Below are positions 8,090-16,975 of a stretch of 20,060 bases of DNA, one piece after another; position 1 is the stretch's first letter, and every line of letters starts with the position of its first letter. The notes under the pieces were generated by a model. That model was not told the origin of the DNA, did not search any database, and saw only the letters and a list, made by a program, of their open reading frames with translations. Origin of the DNA: a virus; the IMG/VR virus record IMGVR_UViG_3300032047_000189, positions 1-20,060 of that record; one strand, given 5' to 3'. The position numbers and the translations under genes were made by a program.

Positions 8090-11000
8090 TAGATAAAAAT
8101 CCAATAGAGAAAACAGTTGATTTTTACAATCAAAGACAAGAAGCTGGTGATGAATATCGTCAGCAAGCCAAAGAAGCTGGTGACAAAATAAAGCAAACAA
8201 CAGCTAGTAAAGTTCTTAGAGGAGCTATTAGTGGTCCTATAAAAGCTGTTAATGAAGCAGTAGAGTTTGGTGACGATATATATGATTACTTTGCTGGAAA
8301 CCCTTACGACAATAACGATTTAATAGATATAGGAAAACTTGGTCTTGAAGTAGAAGGAGATAAAGAAGATTGGACATACACAGTTCCACAAGCAGTAACA
8401 CAGTTTTTATTGCCTATGGGTTTAGTTAGTGGTGCTACTAGAAAAGCAATAACAAATCCTTGGTCTAGAAACTTACTTGCTGGTGCAGTTACTGATGCAG
8501 TTGTTCAAGATCCATATGAAGAAAATTTATTCAATATGTTGGATAAGGTTCCTTGGTTAGCTTCTCCAGCAACAGAAATATTAAAAGCAAAAACAGAAGA
8601 AGAAATAGGAGTAGCAGAAGCAAGATTAAGACAAACTGCTGGTGGAGCTTTATTAGGGGAAACTGTTACTGGTGTAGCTCTAGGTCTAAAACAATTAAAG
8701 AAAGCACCTAAAGCAGTACAAGAAAGAATATTAAAGAGATTGATGAATGATGAGAATACAAGACTTGTTCATGCAACAAGCGACAATATTGACAACCTTG
8801 GTGATGAAGTAATTCCTGATAAACCAGTATCAGAAACACAACCTATAAAGTTAGATTTAACAACAGATACCAGAGGTAAAGGTGAGTTCTATCATGGTAC
8901 TTCTAAAGAAATTCCTGATGGAAAAGTAACTAGCGTAGAGTCTGGTGAAAACATTTCTGACGGTAATTTACTTGGTAATGGTTTTTATACAACTGATGAT
9001 TTAACAACAGCAGGTAAATATCAAAAGAAAGGAAAGAAACAAGTTTTAAAACCAGACATTCCTTTAGCTCCAGGTATTACAAGAAGACCTGATATGCCTT
9101 ATGGGTTAGACAGCAATTTGTCAAAATCAACAAATGCTACAAGTGACGAATATTCTCAGTTATTAAACCCTGGAATAGAAATTCCTTCTCCTGATCGTTT
9201 AAGAGATTTAGCAAAACAAGCAAGACAATTTCCTATAGATAATCCATATTCAGGTGGTGGAAGAACTAATGTTGATAAATTTAATAAGCTTGCAGATCGT
9301 TTAGATGAATTAGCAGTTAATCCTCCTAAAGCAAAAGAATTTAAACCAGTAGTTTATAAACTTACAGAAAAACAACCAGTTAAATTCTTTGATGCAGATA
9401 ATCAGATTTCTTGGACTGATACAAGTCCTGAAACTAAAACTATAAAAGAAGCACTTGAAGATAGAGATTATGGAGAAGCATTAGATTTTTGGGAAAAAAG
9501 TAAAACAGCTAGTTATGCAGATTTAATTAGTGAGCTTAAAGATGAAGTTGCAAGACTAGATAGACCGATATATGAAGCTACTGAAATTATTGACGACCTT
9601 AATTTTGATTTACAAAAACTAGGTTACGGTGGTTTAACCCATCAAGGAGGAGTTAGGGCAGGTAAAGGTAAACGTCTTCATAAGGTAAATATTTATTGGG
9701 ATGCTGAGAATCAGTTAAACGTAAACAAAGTAGATGTAGGTGGTGGTGGAGCAGTTCCTCCTAGAAAACCTCCTTCTGGTTCATCAGGTGCTGATGTTCC
9801 TCCTGTAGATCCAACTGATCCTAAAGTTCAAACTACCTTTAACCCTAAATTTACTGGTGGTGGTGATCCTGATGTTCAAAAACTAATTCTTGATGCTGCT
9901 GAAGAAAATAAAAGATTAGATGCTGAAGGTCTTTGGCCTCATAAAAGAACCTTTAAAGATATGGTCAATAGTGCTAATGAACTATTACCTAAAGAAGTAA
10001 TAGACCAAGCACGTTTATTTAATGCCAGATATGGAAGAGGTGGAGAAGATGATTTACCTGCAACTCTAATTGCAATAAATCGATTGATGAATAAAAACGC
10101 TACTGCTTTATATAATGTGGCTAAGTCTTGGGATATAGCTTTTTCTGCTGGTAATAAAGAAAGTTTTGCTCAATTAAAAGAAGAATTAATTAGAGAGACA
10201 AAAATACTTGATGGTCTGATTACTCTTAACAAACCACTTAAAACAGTACCTGCTCAAACACTTGCAGCTAATAAAGCTGGTGGTGGTATTGCTAAAACAG
10301 CAGCAACAGTAGAAGACCTTGCATCAAGAACACCAGCAGAAAAAGCTATTGACCAAGCTGTTGATGTCAGAGGTGTAGTAGTTGATGATTCAAAACTAAT
10401 TGAACAAACAGGTTTTTCCTTACAAGAGATTCTTGATCTTGCTGAAAAAGGTGATAAAGCAGCAATGAAGAAACTAAGAGCTATCACCAAGAGATTGCAA
10501 GCTGCTTCTGGTAATCCTGAAGCCTTAAGAAGAATGGCTCAAGAAGGACCAATTATTAAAGGTCTAAGAATAAGTAATGAAATATTTATCAACTCAATTC
10601 TTTCTGGTCCTGAAACTCATGCAGTCAACATTCTTTCTACTGCACTAAATACAATTGCAAGACCAATTGAACAAGTAGCTGGAGCAGCAGTTACTGGTAA
10701 TACTCAAGGAATGATGAGAGGTGCAAAAGAACTTATTTATCTGACTCAATCAATAAGTGATTCATTAAAGATGGCTAAAGCTGCTTTCAGAATTGAAGAT
10801 AATATTATTAACCCTGGAGCAATGATTCAAGATGCTTCTAGGTTTAATGTTCGTATGGATGGAGAAGGAATATTAGCAACTATGATCAATTGGTTTGGAA
10901 CAATACAAAGATTACCTTCTCGCTTCTTATTAGCTGAAGATGAGTTTTTTAAAAGTATGAACTTTAGAGCTTATGTCAAAGCAAGTGCTTGGGAAAATGG

Positions 11001-12558
11001 AGTTAATAAAGGATTAGATGGCAAACAATTAAAGACTTATATTCAAGATCAATTTGATAAGACTATTGGAATTGTGAATGAAGGAAGTATGAAAAATACT
11101 AAGAGTATTGAAATAGCTGAGTTGTATGAAAAGGCACAACAATATGCAGCAGAAACTACTTTTACAGCTGATTTGCCAGCTGGTTCTTTTGGTAAGAAAT
11201 TACAAGGTGTAGCTAGTCATCCAGCAGGAAGAGTTGTTTTTCCCTTTGTAAGAACACCATTAAATATTTTTAAAGCTCAAGTAAGAAGAACACCTGGAGT
11301 TAATTTAATTCTTCAAGAATATAGACAAGCTTTAAAAAGTACTGATCCATCTGTAGCAGCAAGAGCTAGAGGAGAAATGGTTATAGGTGGTGCAGTATGG
11401 AGTGTTGCTGCTGTTACTGCTTATGCAATTAATGATGATTTTTCTGAATTAGCAATTACTGGTGGTGGTCCTTCTGATTACACTCTTTTAAATCAAAAGA
11501 AAGCTACAGGTTGGCAACCTTATAGTTTTAGATTTTTAGTAAAAGGCAAAGATGGTCAACCTGTTATTGGACAAGACGGTAAACCAAAATATAAATATGT
11601 AAGTTTTAAACGTTTAGATCCTTGGTCTTCTTTCTTAATGATGGCTGCTGATGCTACTGCTATTACAGGTCAATTAAATCAACAAGATAGAAATGATTTT
11701 GGTGTTGCTGCTTCTGTTGCTTTAGGAAGAAATATTACTAATAAAACTTATTTGCAAGGTATTACTGAATTATCAGATTTATTACAAAAGCCACATAAGT
11801 TAGAAAGCTGGGTAGCAAGAAGAGCAGCTGCAACAGTTAATCCATTTAGTTCTTTAGGTAGGTCTGGTTCTAAATATGTTGACTCAACAATTATGGATAA
11901 GAGGGTTAGATCAGGTGATGAAGGAATAGTTTTACTTAGAAAATTCCATAATGAATTCGCCGCTACTATTCCTGGTTATGGAGCAGGTATGAAACCTATT
12001 CAAAACTTTATTACTGGTTCTCTTGTTGAATATCCACCTGGTTATGGTCCAGACATAATGAATATTATGAATCCAATAAAAGAAACAGACAGTGTTAATA
12101 ATTTAGTGTTGACAACATTAGATGATATTCAGGCAAAAATAGCACCACCAAAAGATGAATTGTTTGGAGGTGTAAAACTAGATCGTGACCAATATTCTGA
12201 TTTAGTAAATGAAATTGCTTTTACAAAAATAGGTGGAGTAAGAATGGTACATGCTCTCAATAAGACTATAAAACGTAAAGATGTTCAAGCTCTTTTAGCT
12301 ACAGCTAGAGGAGAAAATATTGATACTACTAATCAAGACACATCTGTAGCTGCTCAAGAAGAAGCTAGAAAACAAGCTGAAGACATATTCCGTCAAATTA
12401 TTAATGCTTATAAAAAGCAAGGTAGGGAACAATGGATAAGAAAACCAGAAAATCGTGAGCTTGCATTAAAATACGATGAAGAACTTAATGCTATAAATGA
12501 AGCAAGAAACAACTCAGTACTAGAAAACTTTAAACAACTCCAAGGTTTCTCTAATTAA
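8086..12558 (+). CDS. Large internal virion protein D (gp16-like) with an ADP-ribosyltransferase-like domain
   Basis: This 1490-aa protein is longer than T7 gp16 (1318 aa) and is the largest ejected protein. The N-terminus (1-190) is helical and resembles marine podovirus gp16 homologues. Residues about 266-548 look like an ART domain of the polyvalent-protein type: FYHGT (His270), GNGFYTTDD (Tyr301), AGKY (Tyr312), a VVYKLTEKQPVKFFDAD strand pair, LGYGGL (512-517) and a closing HKVNIYWDAENQLNVNK strand. A Gly/Pro-rich linker follows. The C-terminal half carries the conserved gp16 core (INWFGTIQRLPSRFLLAEDE, then FVRTPLNIFKAQVRRTPG), which is membrane-channel related. The T7-type N-terminal transglycosylase is absent. 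The ART assignment is inference from motifs. Confidence 0.9.
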   Translation: MVDKNPIEKTVDFYNQRQEAGDEYRQQAKEAGDKIKQTTASKVLRGAISGPIKAVNEAVEFGDDIYDYFAGNPYDNNDLIDIGKLGLEVEGDKEDWTYTVPQAVTQFLLPMGLVSGATRKAITNPWSRNLLAGAVTDAVVQDPYEENLFNMLDKVPWLASPATEILKAKTEEEIGVAEARLRQTAGGALLGETVTGVALGLKQLKKAPKAVQERILKRLMNDENTRLVHATSDNIDNLGDEVIPDKPVSETQPIKLDLTTDTRGKGEFYHGTSKEIPDGKVTSVESGENISDGNLLGNGFYTTDDLTTAGKYQKKGKKQVLKPDIPLAPGITRRPDMPYGLDSNLSKSTNATSDEYSQLLNPGIEIPSPDRLRDLAKQARQFPIDNPYSGGGRTNVDKFNKLADRLDELAVNPPKAKEFKPVVYKLTEKQPVKFFDADNQISWTDTSPETKTIKEALEDRDYGEALDFWEKSKTASYADLISELKDEVARLDRPIYEATEIIDDLNFDLQKLGYGGLTHQGGVRAGKGKRLHKVNIYWDAENQLNVNKVDVGGGGAVPPRKPPSGSSGADVPPVDPTDPKVQTTFNPKFTGGGDPDVQKLILDAAEENKRLDAEGLWPHKRTFKDMVNSANELLPKEVIDQARLFNARYGRGGEDDLPATLIAINRLMNKNATALYNVAKSWDIAFSAGNKESFAQLKEELIRETKILDGLITLNKPLKTVPAQTLAANKAGGGIAKTAATVEDLASRTPAEKAIDQAVDVRGVVVDDSKLIEQTGFSLQEILDLAEKGDKAAMKKLRAITKRLQAASGNPEALRRMAQEGPIIKGLRISNEIFINSILSGPETHAVNILSTALNTIARPIEQVAGAAVTGNTQGMMRGAKELIYLTQSISDSLKMAKAAFRIEDNIINPGAMIQDASRFNVRMDGEGILATMINWFGTIQRLPSRFLLAEDEFFKSMNFRAYVKASAWENGVNKGLDGKQLKTYIQDQFDKTIGIVNEGSMKNTKSIEIAELYEKAQQYAAETTFTADLPAGSFGKKLQGVASHPAGRVVFPFVRTPLNIFKAQVRRTPGVNLILQEYRQALKSTDPSVAARARGEMVIGGAVWSVAAVTAYAINDDFSELAITGGGPSDYTLLNQKKATGWQPYSFRFLVKGKDGQPVIGQDGKPKYKYVSFKRLDPWSSFLMMAADATAITGQLNQQDRNDFGVAASVALGRNITNKTYLQGITELSDLLQKPHKLESWVARRAAATVNPFSSLGRSGSKYVDSTIMDKRVRSGDEGIVLLRKFHNEFAATIPGYGAGMKPIQNFITGSLVEYPPGYGPDIMNIMNPIKETDSVNNLVLTTLDDIQAKIAPPKDELFGGVKLDRDQYSDLVNEIAFTKIGGVRMVHALNKTIKRKDVQALLATARGENIDTTNQDTSVAAQEEARKQAEDIFRQIINAYKKQGREQWIRKPENRELALKYDEELNAINEARNNSVLENFKQLQGFSN
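8881..9732 (+). other. Putative ADP-ribosyltransferase-fold domain inside the gp16-like gene
   Basis: Codons for residues 266-549. The motif series is Y-H-G-T (269-272), G-F-Y-T-T-D-D (299-305), A-x-x-Y (309-312), then L-G-Y-G-G-L (512-517), with a final strand-turn-strand. This follows the order of ART/PARP-like domains found in phage polyvalent and head proteins. The usual acidic third-motif residue is not evident, so activity cannot be asserted. Confidence 0.55.
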
Positions 12559-12564
12559 TCATGG
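12551..12564 (+). repeat. Stop-start junction repeat, copy 2 (CTAATTAATCATGG)
   Basis: Identical to 8076-8089. It spans the gp16 stop and the tail-fibre start with the same TC spacer. Confidence 0.6.
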
Positions 12565-15500
12565 CTACTAACACTGCTGCATCTTTTACCAGTCACACTG
12601 GCAATAATACTGCTGGTCCCTTCTCTATCTCTTTCAGTTACCTTTCTGAAGATGAGATAGATGTAACTGTTGATGGTGTCTTAAAAACTAAAACTACCCA
12701 TTACACCTTTCCATCAGCTACTACAATTTCCTTTACTTCAGGGAATCATCCGGCTAATAGTGCTGCAATTAAGTTCCAAAGAGATACAAATATAAGTGCT
12801 AAAAAAGTAGATTTTGTAGATGGGGCAATCTTAACTGAATCTGATCTTGATACAAATACTGAGCATTTATTATTTGGCTTACAAGAAGTTCTTAATCATG
12901 TAGATACAAAAGAATTTACTTCTGCTCAAATTCAAGATGGAACAATAGTTAATGCTGATATTAATGCAAGTGCTGCTATAGCTGGTACGAAGATATCACC
13001 TAACTTTGGATCTCAAAATATAGTTACATCTGGAACTGTAGATGGTAGAGATGTTTCAGCAGATGGAAGTAAATTAGATGGAATAGATACAGGTGCTAAA
13101 GATGATCAAACAGCAGCTGAAATAAGAACATTAGTTGAAAGTGCTAGCGACTCAAATGTATTTACTGATGCTGATCACACAAAACTAAACGGAATAGATA
13201 CAGGAGCTAAGGATGATCAAACTGCAAGTGAAATCAAAACACTATTACAATCTGACAAATTAACTGCTAGTGAAATAGCAAACGGGACAATTACTTCTAC
13301 TCAAATAGCAACAGGCGCATTAGATGGGAGATATTACACAGAAACAGAATCTGATGCTAAATACTTCAATATAAGTACAGGTGACACTATTAAAGATGGT
13401 GATGCCTTCCCAGATAACGACACAACAATTGCTACAACAGCAGCAATAAATGACAGGATTATTGATTTAGTTGATGATGTTGGTGGTTTTGTACCAATAG
13501 CAAATGAAACATCATTCCCTGCTGCTAACCCTGATGTAAATAATGGAACAGGAACATTAGTTAGTGTCAAAGCATTTGCTTCTTCTCATACTCCTTCTGG
13601 TGGAAGTGTCACTATTGCAAACGGTGCAGGTTCAGGTAATACAGTAACTATCACAGGATGTGGTTCAACAGTATTAGCTGCTGGTTTTGGTGGAATCCTT
13701 GAAACAACTTCAACTCTTCATACATATACTTTCCATCGTCTTACTCCTAAAGCAACAGAAGTAACAACAGTTGCAGGTATATCAGCCAATATCACAACAG
13801 TTGCAGGTATTTCAGCAAACGTAACGACAGTTGCTGGAAGCAATTCTAACGTCACAACAGTTGCTACCAATATTACTAATGTCAATAATGTTGGTGGTTC
13901 AATTGCAAACGTAAATACTGTTGCGACAAATTTAAGTAGTGTTAATGATTTTGCTGCTAGATATCGTGTAGCAAGTAGTGATCCTACTTCTAGTTTAGAT
14001 GTTGGTGATCTTGTATTTAATTCTTCATCTAATGAATTACGTATCTATAACGGTAGTGCTTGGCAAGCTGGTGTAACAGCAACTGGAAACCTAGTTTCTA
14101 AGTCAGGTGATCAGATGACAGGTAACTTAACCTTCTCTGGTAGTCAAACTGTAGATGGAAGGGACGTATCAGTTGATGGTACTAAGTTAGATGGTATAGC
14201 CACTAGTGCTAATAATTATTCAATAGCAACTGATCTATTAGATGAAGATAACTTTGCTACAAATAGTGCAACTAAAGTAGCAAGTCAACAATCAATCAAA
14301 GCATATGTAGATGCTAGTGGCTTATCTCTAATTGATGAAGATAACTTTGCAAGTAATAGTGCTACACAACCTCCTAGTCAACAATCAGTTAAAGCATATG
14401 TAGATACAGCAGATGCACTAAAAGCGAATTTAGGAGGAGCTACATTTACAGGAAATATTGTTTTAGGAGATAACGTAAAAGCTCAGTTTGGGACGGGGAA
14501 TGACGCTGAAATATATTTTGATACATCTAATCTTTATATAAAAGAAACTACAGGTTCTGGAGATATATACATTGAGTCTGACGATATATATCTAAGAAAT
14601 AATGGTGGTACTGAAATTATGGCATCGTTTAAATCTGGCGCAGAAGTAGAACTTTATCATAACGGTTCTTTACAGTGTAAAACTGCTTCATACGGATTAG
14701 ATTTTGCTGATAACAAACGAGCTGATTTTGGTAGTAGTAGTGATTTACTTATTTATCATGATGGAACCCATTCTTACTTTGACAACAATACAGGTCACTT
14801 AGTCTTTAGAACTAATGTAGCTTCAGATGTTGGTAGCAATATCTATTTACAACCACATGACAATGAAGATGGTATTGTCATTATCCATGACGGAGCCGTA
14901 GAACTCTATTACGACGGCAGTAAGAAGTTTGAGACGACGAGTGGTGGAATAAAAGTAATAGGTAATGATGGAGTCACTATTGAAGGTGTGCAAGATAATT
15001 CCGCTGATTTATTTTTCCACGCAGATGGTGGAGACGATAATGCAGATAAATGGTATGCAGGTGCATATGCTGATGGTACTTTCCATATACTTAATTATGC
15101 CAGTGGTAGTTGGGAAGAGAGTATAAAAGCATCTGGTAACGGCTCAGTAGAACTCTATTACGACAACGTTAAGAAGTTCTTCACGACGAGTAGTGGAATA
15201 CAAGTAACAGGACTTGCTTCTTCAGGTAATATTGTTTTAGGAGATAATGTTAAATCCTTATGGGGAGATGGGGAAGATCTCCAGATCTTTCATGATGGAT
15301 CTAATTCTAGAATCGAAGATGCTGGTACGGGACGTTTATTTATAAGTAGTGATTTAACTCAGTTCTTAAATGCTGCAAAAGATGAAACAACAGCCGAGTT
15401 TATAGAAAACGGTGCATGTCAACTCTATTACGACAACAGTAAGAAGTTTGAGACAACAAGCGCAGGCGTTACGGTAACTGGAACGGTATCAGACAGCAAA

Positions 15501-15803
15501 GGCAACCTGCGTTCTATACCTCAAAATACTCAAGGCTCTGCTTACGAATTGTTAGCAGCAGATGCAGGTAAACATATTCTTGCAAGTGGAAATATTACAT
15601 GGGTTGATAGTAGACATGCTGCTGGTGATGCCATAACAATTGTCAATAATACGGCTGGAGATATAACGATTACAAAAGGAACAACGATGTATAACACAGC
15701 CGATGGCAACAATGCGAACCGCACTCTAGCAACAAGAGGAATGGCTACTATTCTATGGGCTTCAGGTACAGTTGCTTACATCTCAGGTGCAGGGTTGAGC
15801 TAA
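12561..15803 (+). CDS. Tail fibre protein (T7 gp17-like N-terminus, repeat-built shaft)
   Basis: This 1080-aa protein is roughly double T7 gp17 (553 aa). Residues 1-150 are the T7 tail-fibre N-terminal domain that docks on the tail. They open with the TNTAASFTSHTGNNTAGPF stretch (residues 3-21) and include VDFVDGAILTESDLDTN near residues 89-105. The shaft carries VDGRDVS-DG-KLDGI repeats, six 10-residue VTTVAGISAN-type repeats (401-460), and IDEDNFA-NSAT-QQS-KAYVD repeats. It also has a run of modules of about 84-90 residues ending in ELYYDNSKKFETTS-G (from residues 696, 780, 863 and 953). The C-terminal ~100 residues (LLAADAGKHILASG to the end) form a beta-rich cap common in cyanophage fibres, as I recall. 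It binds the host receptor. Near-identical internal nucleotide repeats suggest module gain and loss by recombination. Confidence 0.92.
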   Translation: MATNTAASFTSHTGNNTAGPFSISFSYLSEDEIDVTVDGVLKTKTTHYTFPSATTISFTSGNHPANSAAIKFQRDTNISAKKVDFVDGAILTESDLDTNTEHLLFGLQEVLNHVDTKEFTSAQIQDGTIVNADINASAAIAGTKISPNFGSQNIVTSGTVDGRDVSADGSKLDGIDTGAKDDQTAAEIRTLVESASDSNVFTDADHTKLNGIDTGAKDDQTASEIKTLLQSDKLTASEIANGTITSTQIATGALDGRYYTETESDAKYFNISTGDTIKDGDAFPDNDTTIATTAAINDRIIDLVDDVGGFVPIANETSFPAANPDVNNGTGTLVSVKAFASSHTPSGGSVTIANGAGSGNTVTITGCGSTVLAAGFGGILETTSTLHTYTFHRLTPKATEVTTVAGISANITTVAGISANVTTVAGSNSNVTTVATNITNVNNVGGSIANVNTVATNLSSVNDFAARYRVASSDPTSSLDVGDLVFNSSSNELRIYNGSAWQAGVTATGNLVSKSGDQMTGNLTFSGSQTVDGRDVSVDGTKLDGIATSANNYSIATDLLDEDNFATNSATKVASQQSIKAYVDASGLSLIDEDNFASNSATQPPSQQSVKAYVDTADALKANLGGATFTGNIVLGDNVKAQFGTGNDAEIYFDTSNLYIKETTGSGDIYIESDDIYLRNNGGTEIMASFKSGAEVELYHNGSLQCKTASYGLDFADNKRADFGSSSDLLIYHDGTHSYFDNNTGHLVFRTNVASDVGSNIYLQPHDNEDGIVIIHDGAVELYYDGSKKFETTSGGIKVIGNDGVTIEGVQDNSADLFFHADGGDDNADKWYAGAYADGTFHILNYASGSWEESIKASGNGSVELYYDNVKKFFTTSSGIQVTGLASSGNIVLGDNVKSLWGDGEDLQIFHDGSNSRIEDAGTGRLFISSDLTQFLNAAKDETTAEFIENGACQLYYDNSKKFETTSAGVTVTGTVSDSKGNLRSIPQNTQGSAYELLAADAGKHILASGNITWVDSRHAAGDAITIVNNTAGDITITKGTTMYNTADGNNANRTLATRGMATILWASGTVAYISGAGLS
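13761..13940 (+). repeat. Six tandem 30-nt units coding decapeptide repeats in the fibre
   Basis: Six contiguous 30-nt units encode VTTVAGISAN, ITTVAGISAN, VTTVAGSNSN, VTTVATNITN, VNNVGGSIAN and VNTVATNLSS. V or I holds position 1, V position 4, and N or S the last position. The strict 10-residue period with hydrophobics at 1 and 4 implies a regular trimeric shaft segment. The units are clearly related at the DNA level (ACAACAGTTGCAGGTAT recurs). Confidence 0.85.
14646..15470 (+). repeat. Imperfect direct repeats of the fibre shaft module
   Basis: About 50-nt near-identical segments occur at 14901-14950, 15150-15199 and 15420-15469 (GAACTCTATTACGAC...AAGAAGTT). A more diverged copy starts at 14646. 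A second pair, starting GGAAATATTGTTTTAGGAG at 14451 and repeated at 15225, is of about 30 nt. Protein spacing of the modules is 84, 83 and 90 residues. DNA identity higher than needed for protein similarity points to recent duplication or recombination. Confidence 0.85.
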
Positions 15804-15843
15804 ATATGTACCTACTAACTAACACACAACACAAAAATTAATT

Positions 15844-16743
15844 ATGAGCCCTATTCAACAAATGTTCTTAGGTGCGGGGGCTGTTGCAGAAGCTGATCCA
15901 GGTCAACAAGTTTTATCTGTTGGTGCTGGAAATTGGACTGTTCCCGCTGGTGTATTTTCTATTTCTGTTGTTGCAGTAGGTGGAGGCGGTTACGGCGGTG
16001 AGTATTTAGGAGGTGGAGGTGGAGCCCTTGCATATAGGAATAATGTATCGGTAACACCAGGACAAACTTGTGCTTATACCGTAGGCAGAGGGGGAAATAG
16101 TACTAGCGGTCAAACTAACGGGGTAACTTCAACAATGACATTTAACGCAGGTACAGGTTCTCAAGTAGTTGTTACTGCAGATAATGGTGATGGTTATGGA
16201 AATGTAACTGATCTTAGTGGCTCAGGTTATGGAGACGGAAACATAGACGGCGATGTTCATGCTGGTGGTACGTTTATTTCTAATACTCATGGAGACGGTG
16301 GAGGCTCAGGGGGTAATTCCGATGTCTCAGGAGGCTATGACGGCGGTAACGGAAGAATGACAGGTGCAGGAGGCGCAGGGGGATATTCAGGTAACGGGGG
16401 TGACGGTGGCGAAACCGATAGTATGTTTGAGTACGATACTGGTAATGCTGGTTCTGGCGGCGGGGGCGGCGGGGGTGGCTCAGGTTGGGATATTGGAGGT
16501 GACGGGGGTGGAGTTGGGATTTTAGGAAGTGGATCAAACGGATCTGGCGGCTCAGGTGGATCTCTCGGAGTTAATGGCAGCAATGGTAGCCCTGGTTCAG
16601 GGGGATCAGGTCGAACTTATGGCGGTGGCGGTCGTGCGGGTGAATCAGCAAGTGATCGTAATGACGGCGGGGCTGGTTCAATTAGAATTATGTGGCCAGG
16701 TAATGCAAGACAATTTCCTTCTACTCGTACAGCAGATGAGTAA
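15844..16743 (+). CDS. Glycine-rich adhesin-like / receptor-binding protein
   Basis: This 299-aa protein has three parts. Residues 1-90 form a glycine-rich beta domain: MFLGAGAV, then NWTVPAGVFSISVVAVGGGG, then GGGGALAYRNNVSVTPGQ. Residues about 125-280 are extremely rich in Gly and Ser (GGGGGGGGSG, GSGGSGGSLG), suggesting a polyglycine-II type sandwich as in S16/T4-like gp38 adhesins. The short C-terminus, SIRIMWPGNARQFPSTRTADE minus its last residue or two, is a recurrent end in marine phage glycine-rich proteins, as I recall. Local GC is high because of GGC/GGG/GGT codons. It sits 40 nt behind the fibre and most likely acts as a tip or receptor-binding accessory. No clear Shine-Dalgarno sequence precedes it. 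Minus-strand Pro-rich frames across it are artefacts. Confidence 0.82.
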   Translation: MSPIQQMFLGAGAVAEADPGQQVLSVGAGNWTVPAGVFSISVVAVGGGGYGGEYLGGGGGALAYRNNVSVTPGQTCAYTVGRGGNSTSGQTNGVTSTMTFNAGTGSQVVVTADNGDGYGNVTDLSGSGYGDGNIDGDVHAGGTFISNTHGDGGGSGGNSDVSGGYDGGNGRMTGAGGAGGYSGNGGDGGETDSMFEYDTGNAGSGGGGGGGGSGWDIGGDGGGVGILGSGSNGSGGSGGSLGVNGSNGSPGSGGSGRTYGGGGRAGESASDRNDGGAGSIRIMWPGNARQFPSTRTADE

Positions 16744-16776
16744 AATTTATTTATCTACTTTTTATTAGAAATTATT

Positions 16777-16974
16777 ATGAACACACCTCAAGAAGAACTA
16801 AACGAATGTCAATCTAGATTTGATTCAAACCTTGCTAAAGCTCAACAACTAGAACAGCAAATAACACAACTTCAATCAGAACTTAAAAAACTACAACAGC
16901 CTCTTATAGAAGATCAAGGAGCTATAAAAGCGCTTAAAAAATGTGTTGAAACTACTGTTGAGCAAATAGCTTAA
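16777..16974 (+). CDS. Small coiled-coil protein, function unknown
   Basis: This 65-aa protein is rich in Gln, Glu, Lys and Leu. Residues 15-45 (AKAQQLEQQITQLQSELKKL and onward) show a leucine/isoleucine heptad pattern typical of a coiled coil. There are two cysteines, one in NECQS near the N-terminus and one in LKKCVE near the C-terminus. There is no signal peptide or membrane segment. The upstream 33 nt are A/T-rich without a clear Shine-Dalgarno sequence. It lies between two probable virion genes, so a small virion or chaperone role is possible, but no function can be assigned. Confidence 0.7.
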   Translation: MNTPQEELNECQSRFDSNLAKAQQLEQQITQLQSELKKLQQPLIEDQGAIKALKKCVETTVEQIA

Positions 16975-16975
16975 C

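Noticed and set aside
16280-16583. Two minus-strand frames rich in Pro, His, Arg and Tyr across the glycine-rich gene
   Set aside because: They are complements of GGN glycine codons. Their low-complexity proline text has no ribosome binding site and no domain, while the + strand frame is clearly coding.
16529-16768. Plus-strand 79-aa frame inside the end of the glycine-rich gene
   Set aside because: It is a shifted-frame shadow of the GGN-rich repeat and overlaps a well-supported gene.
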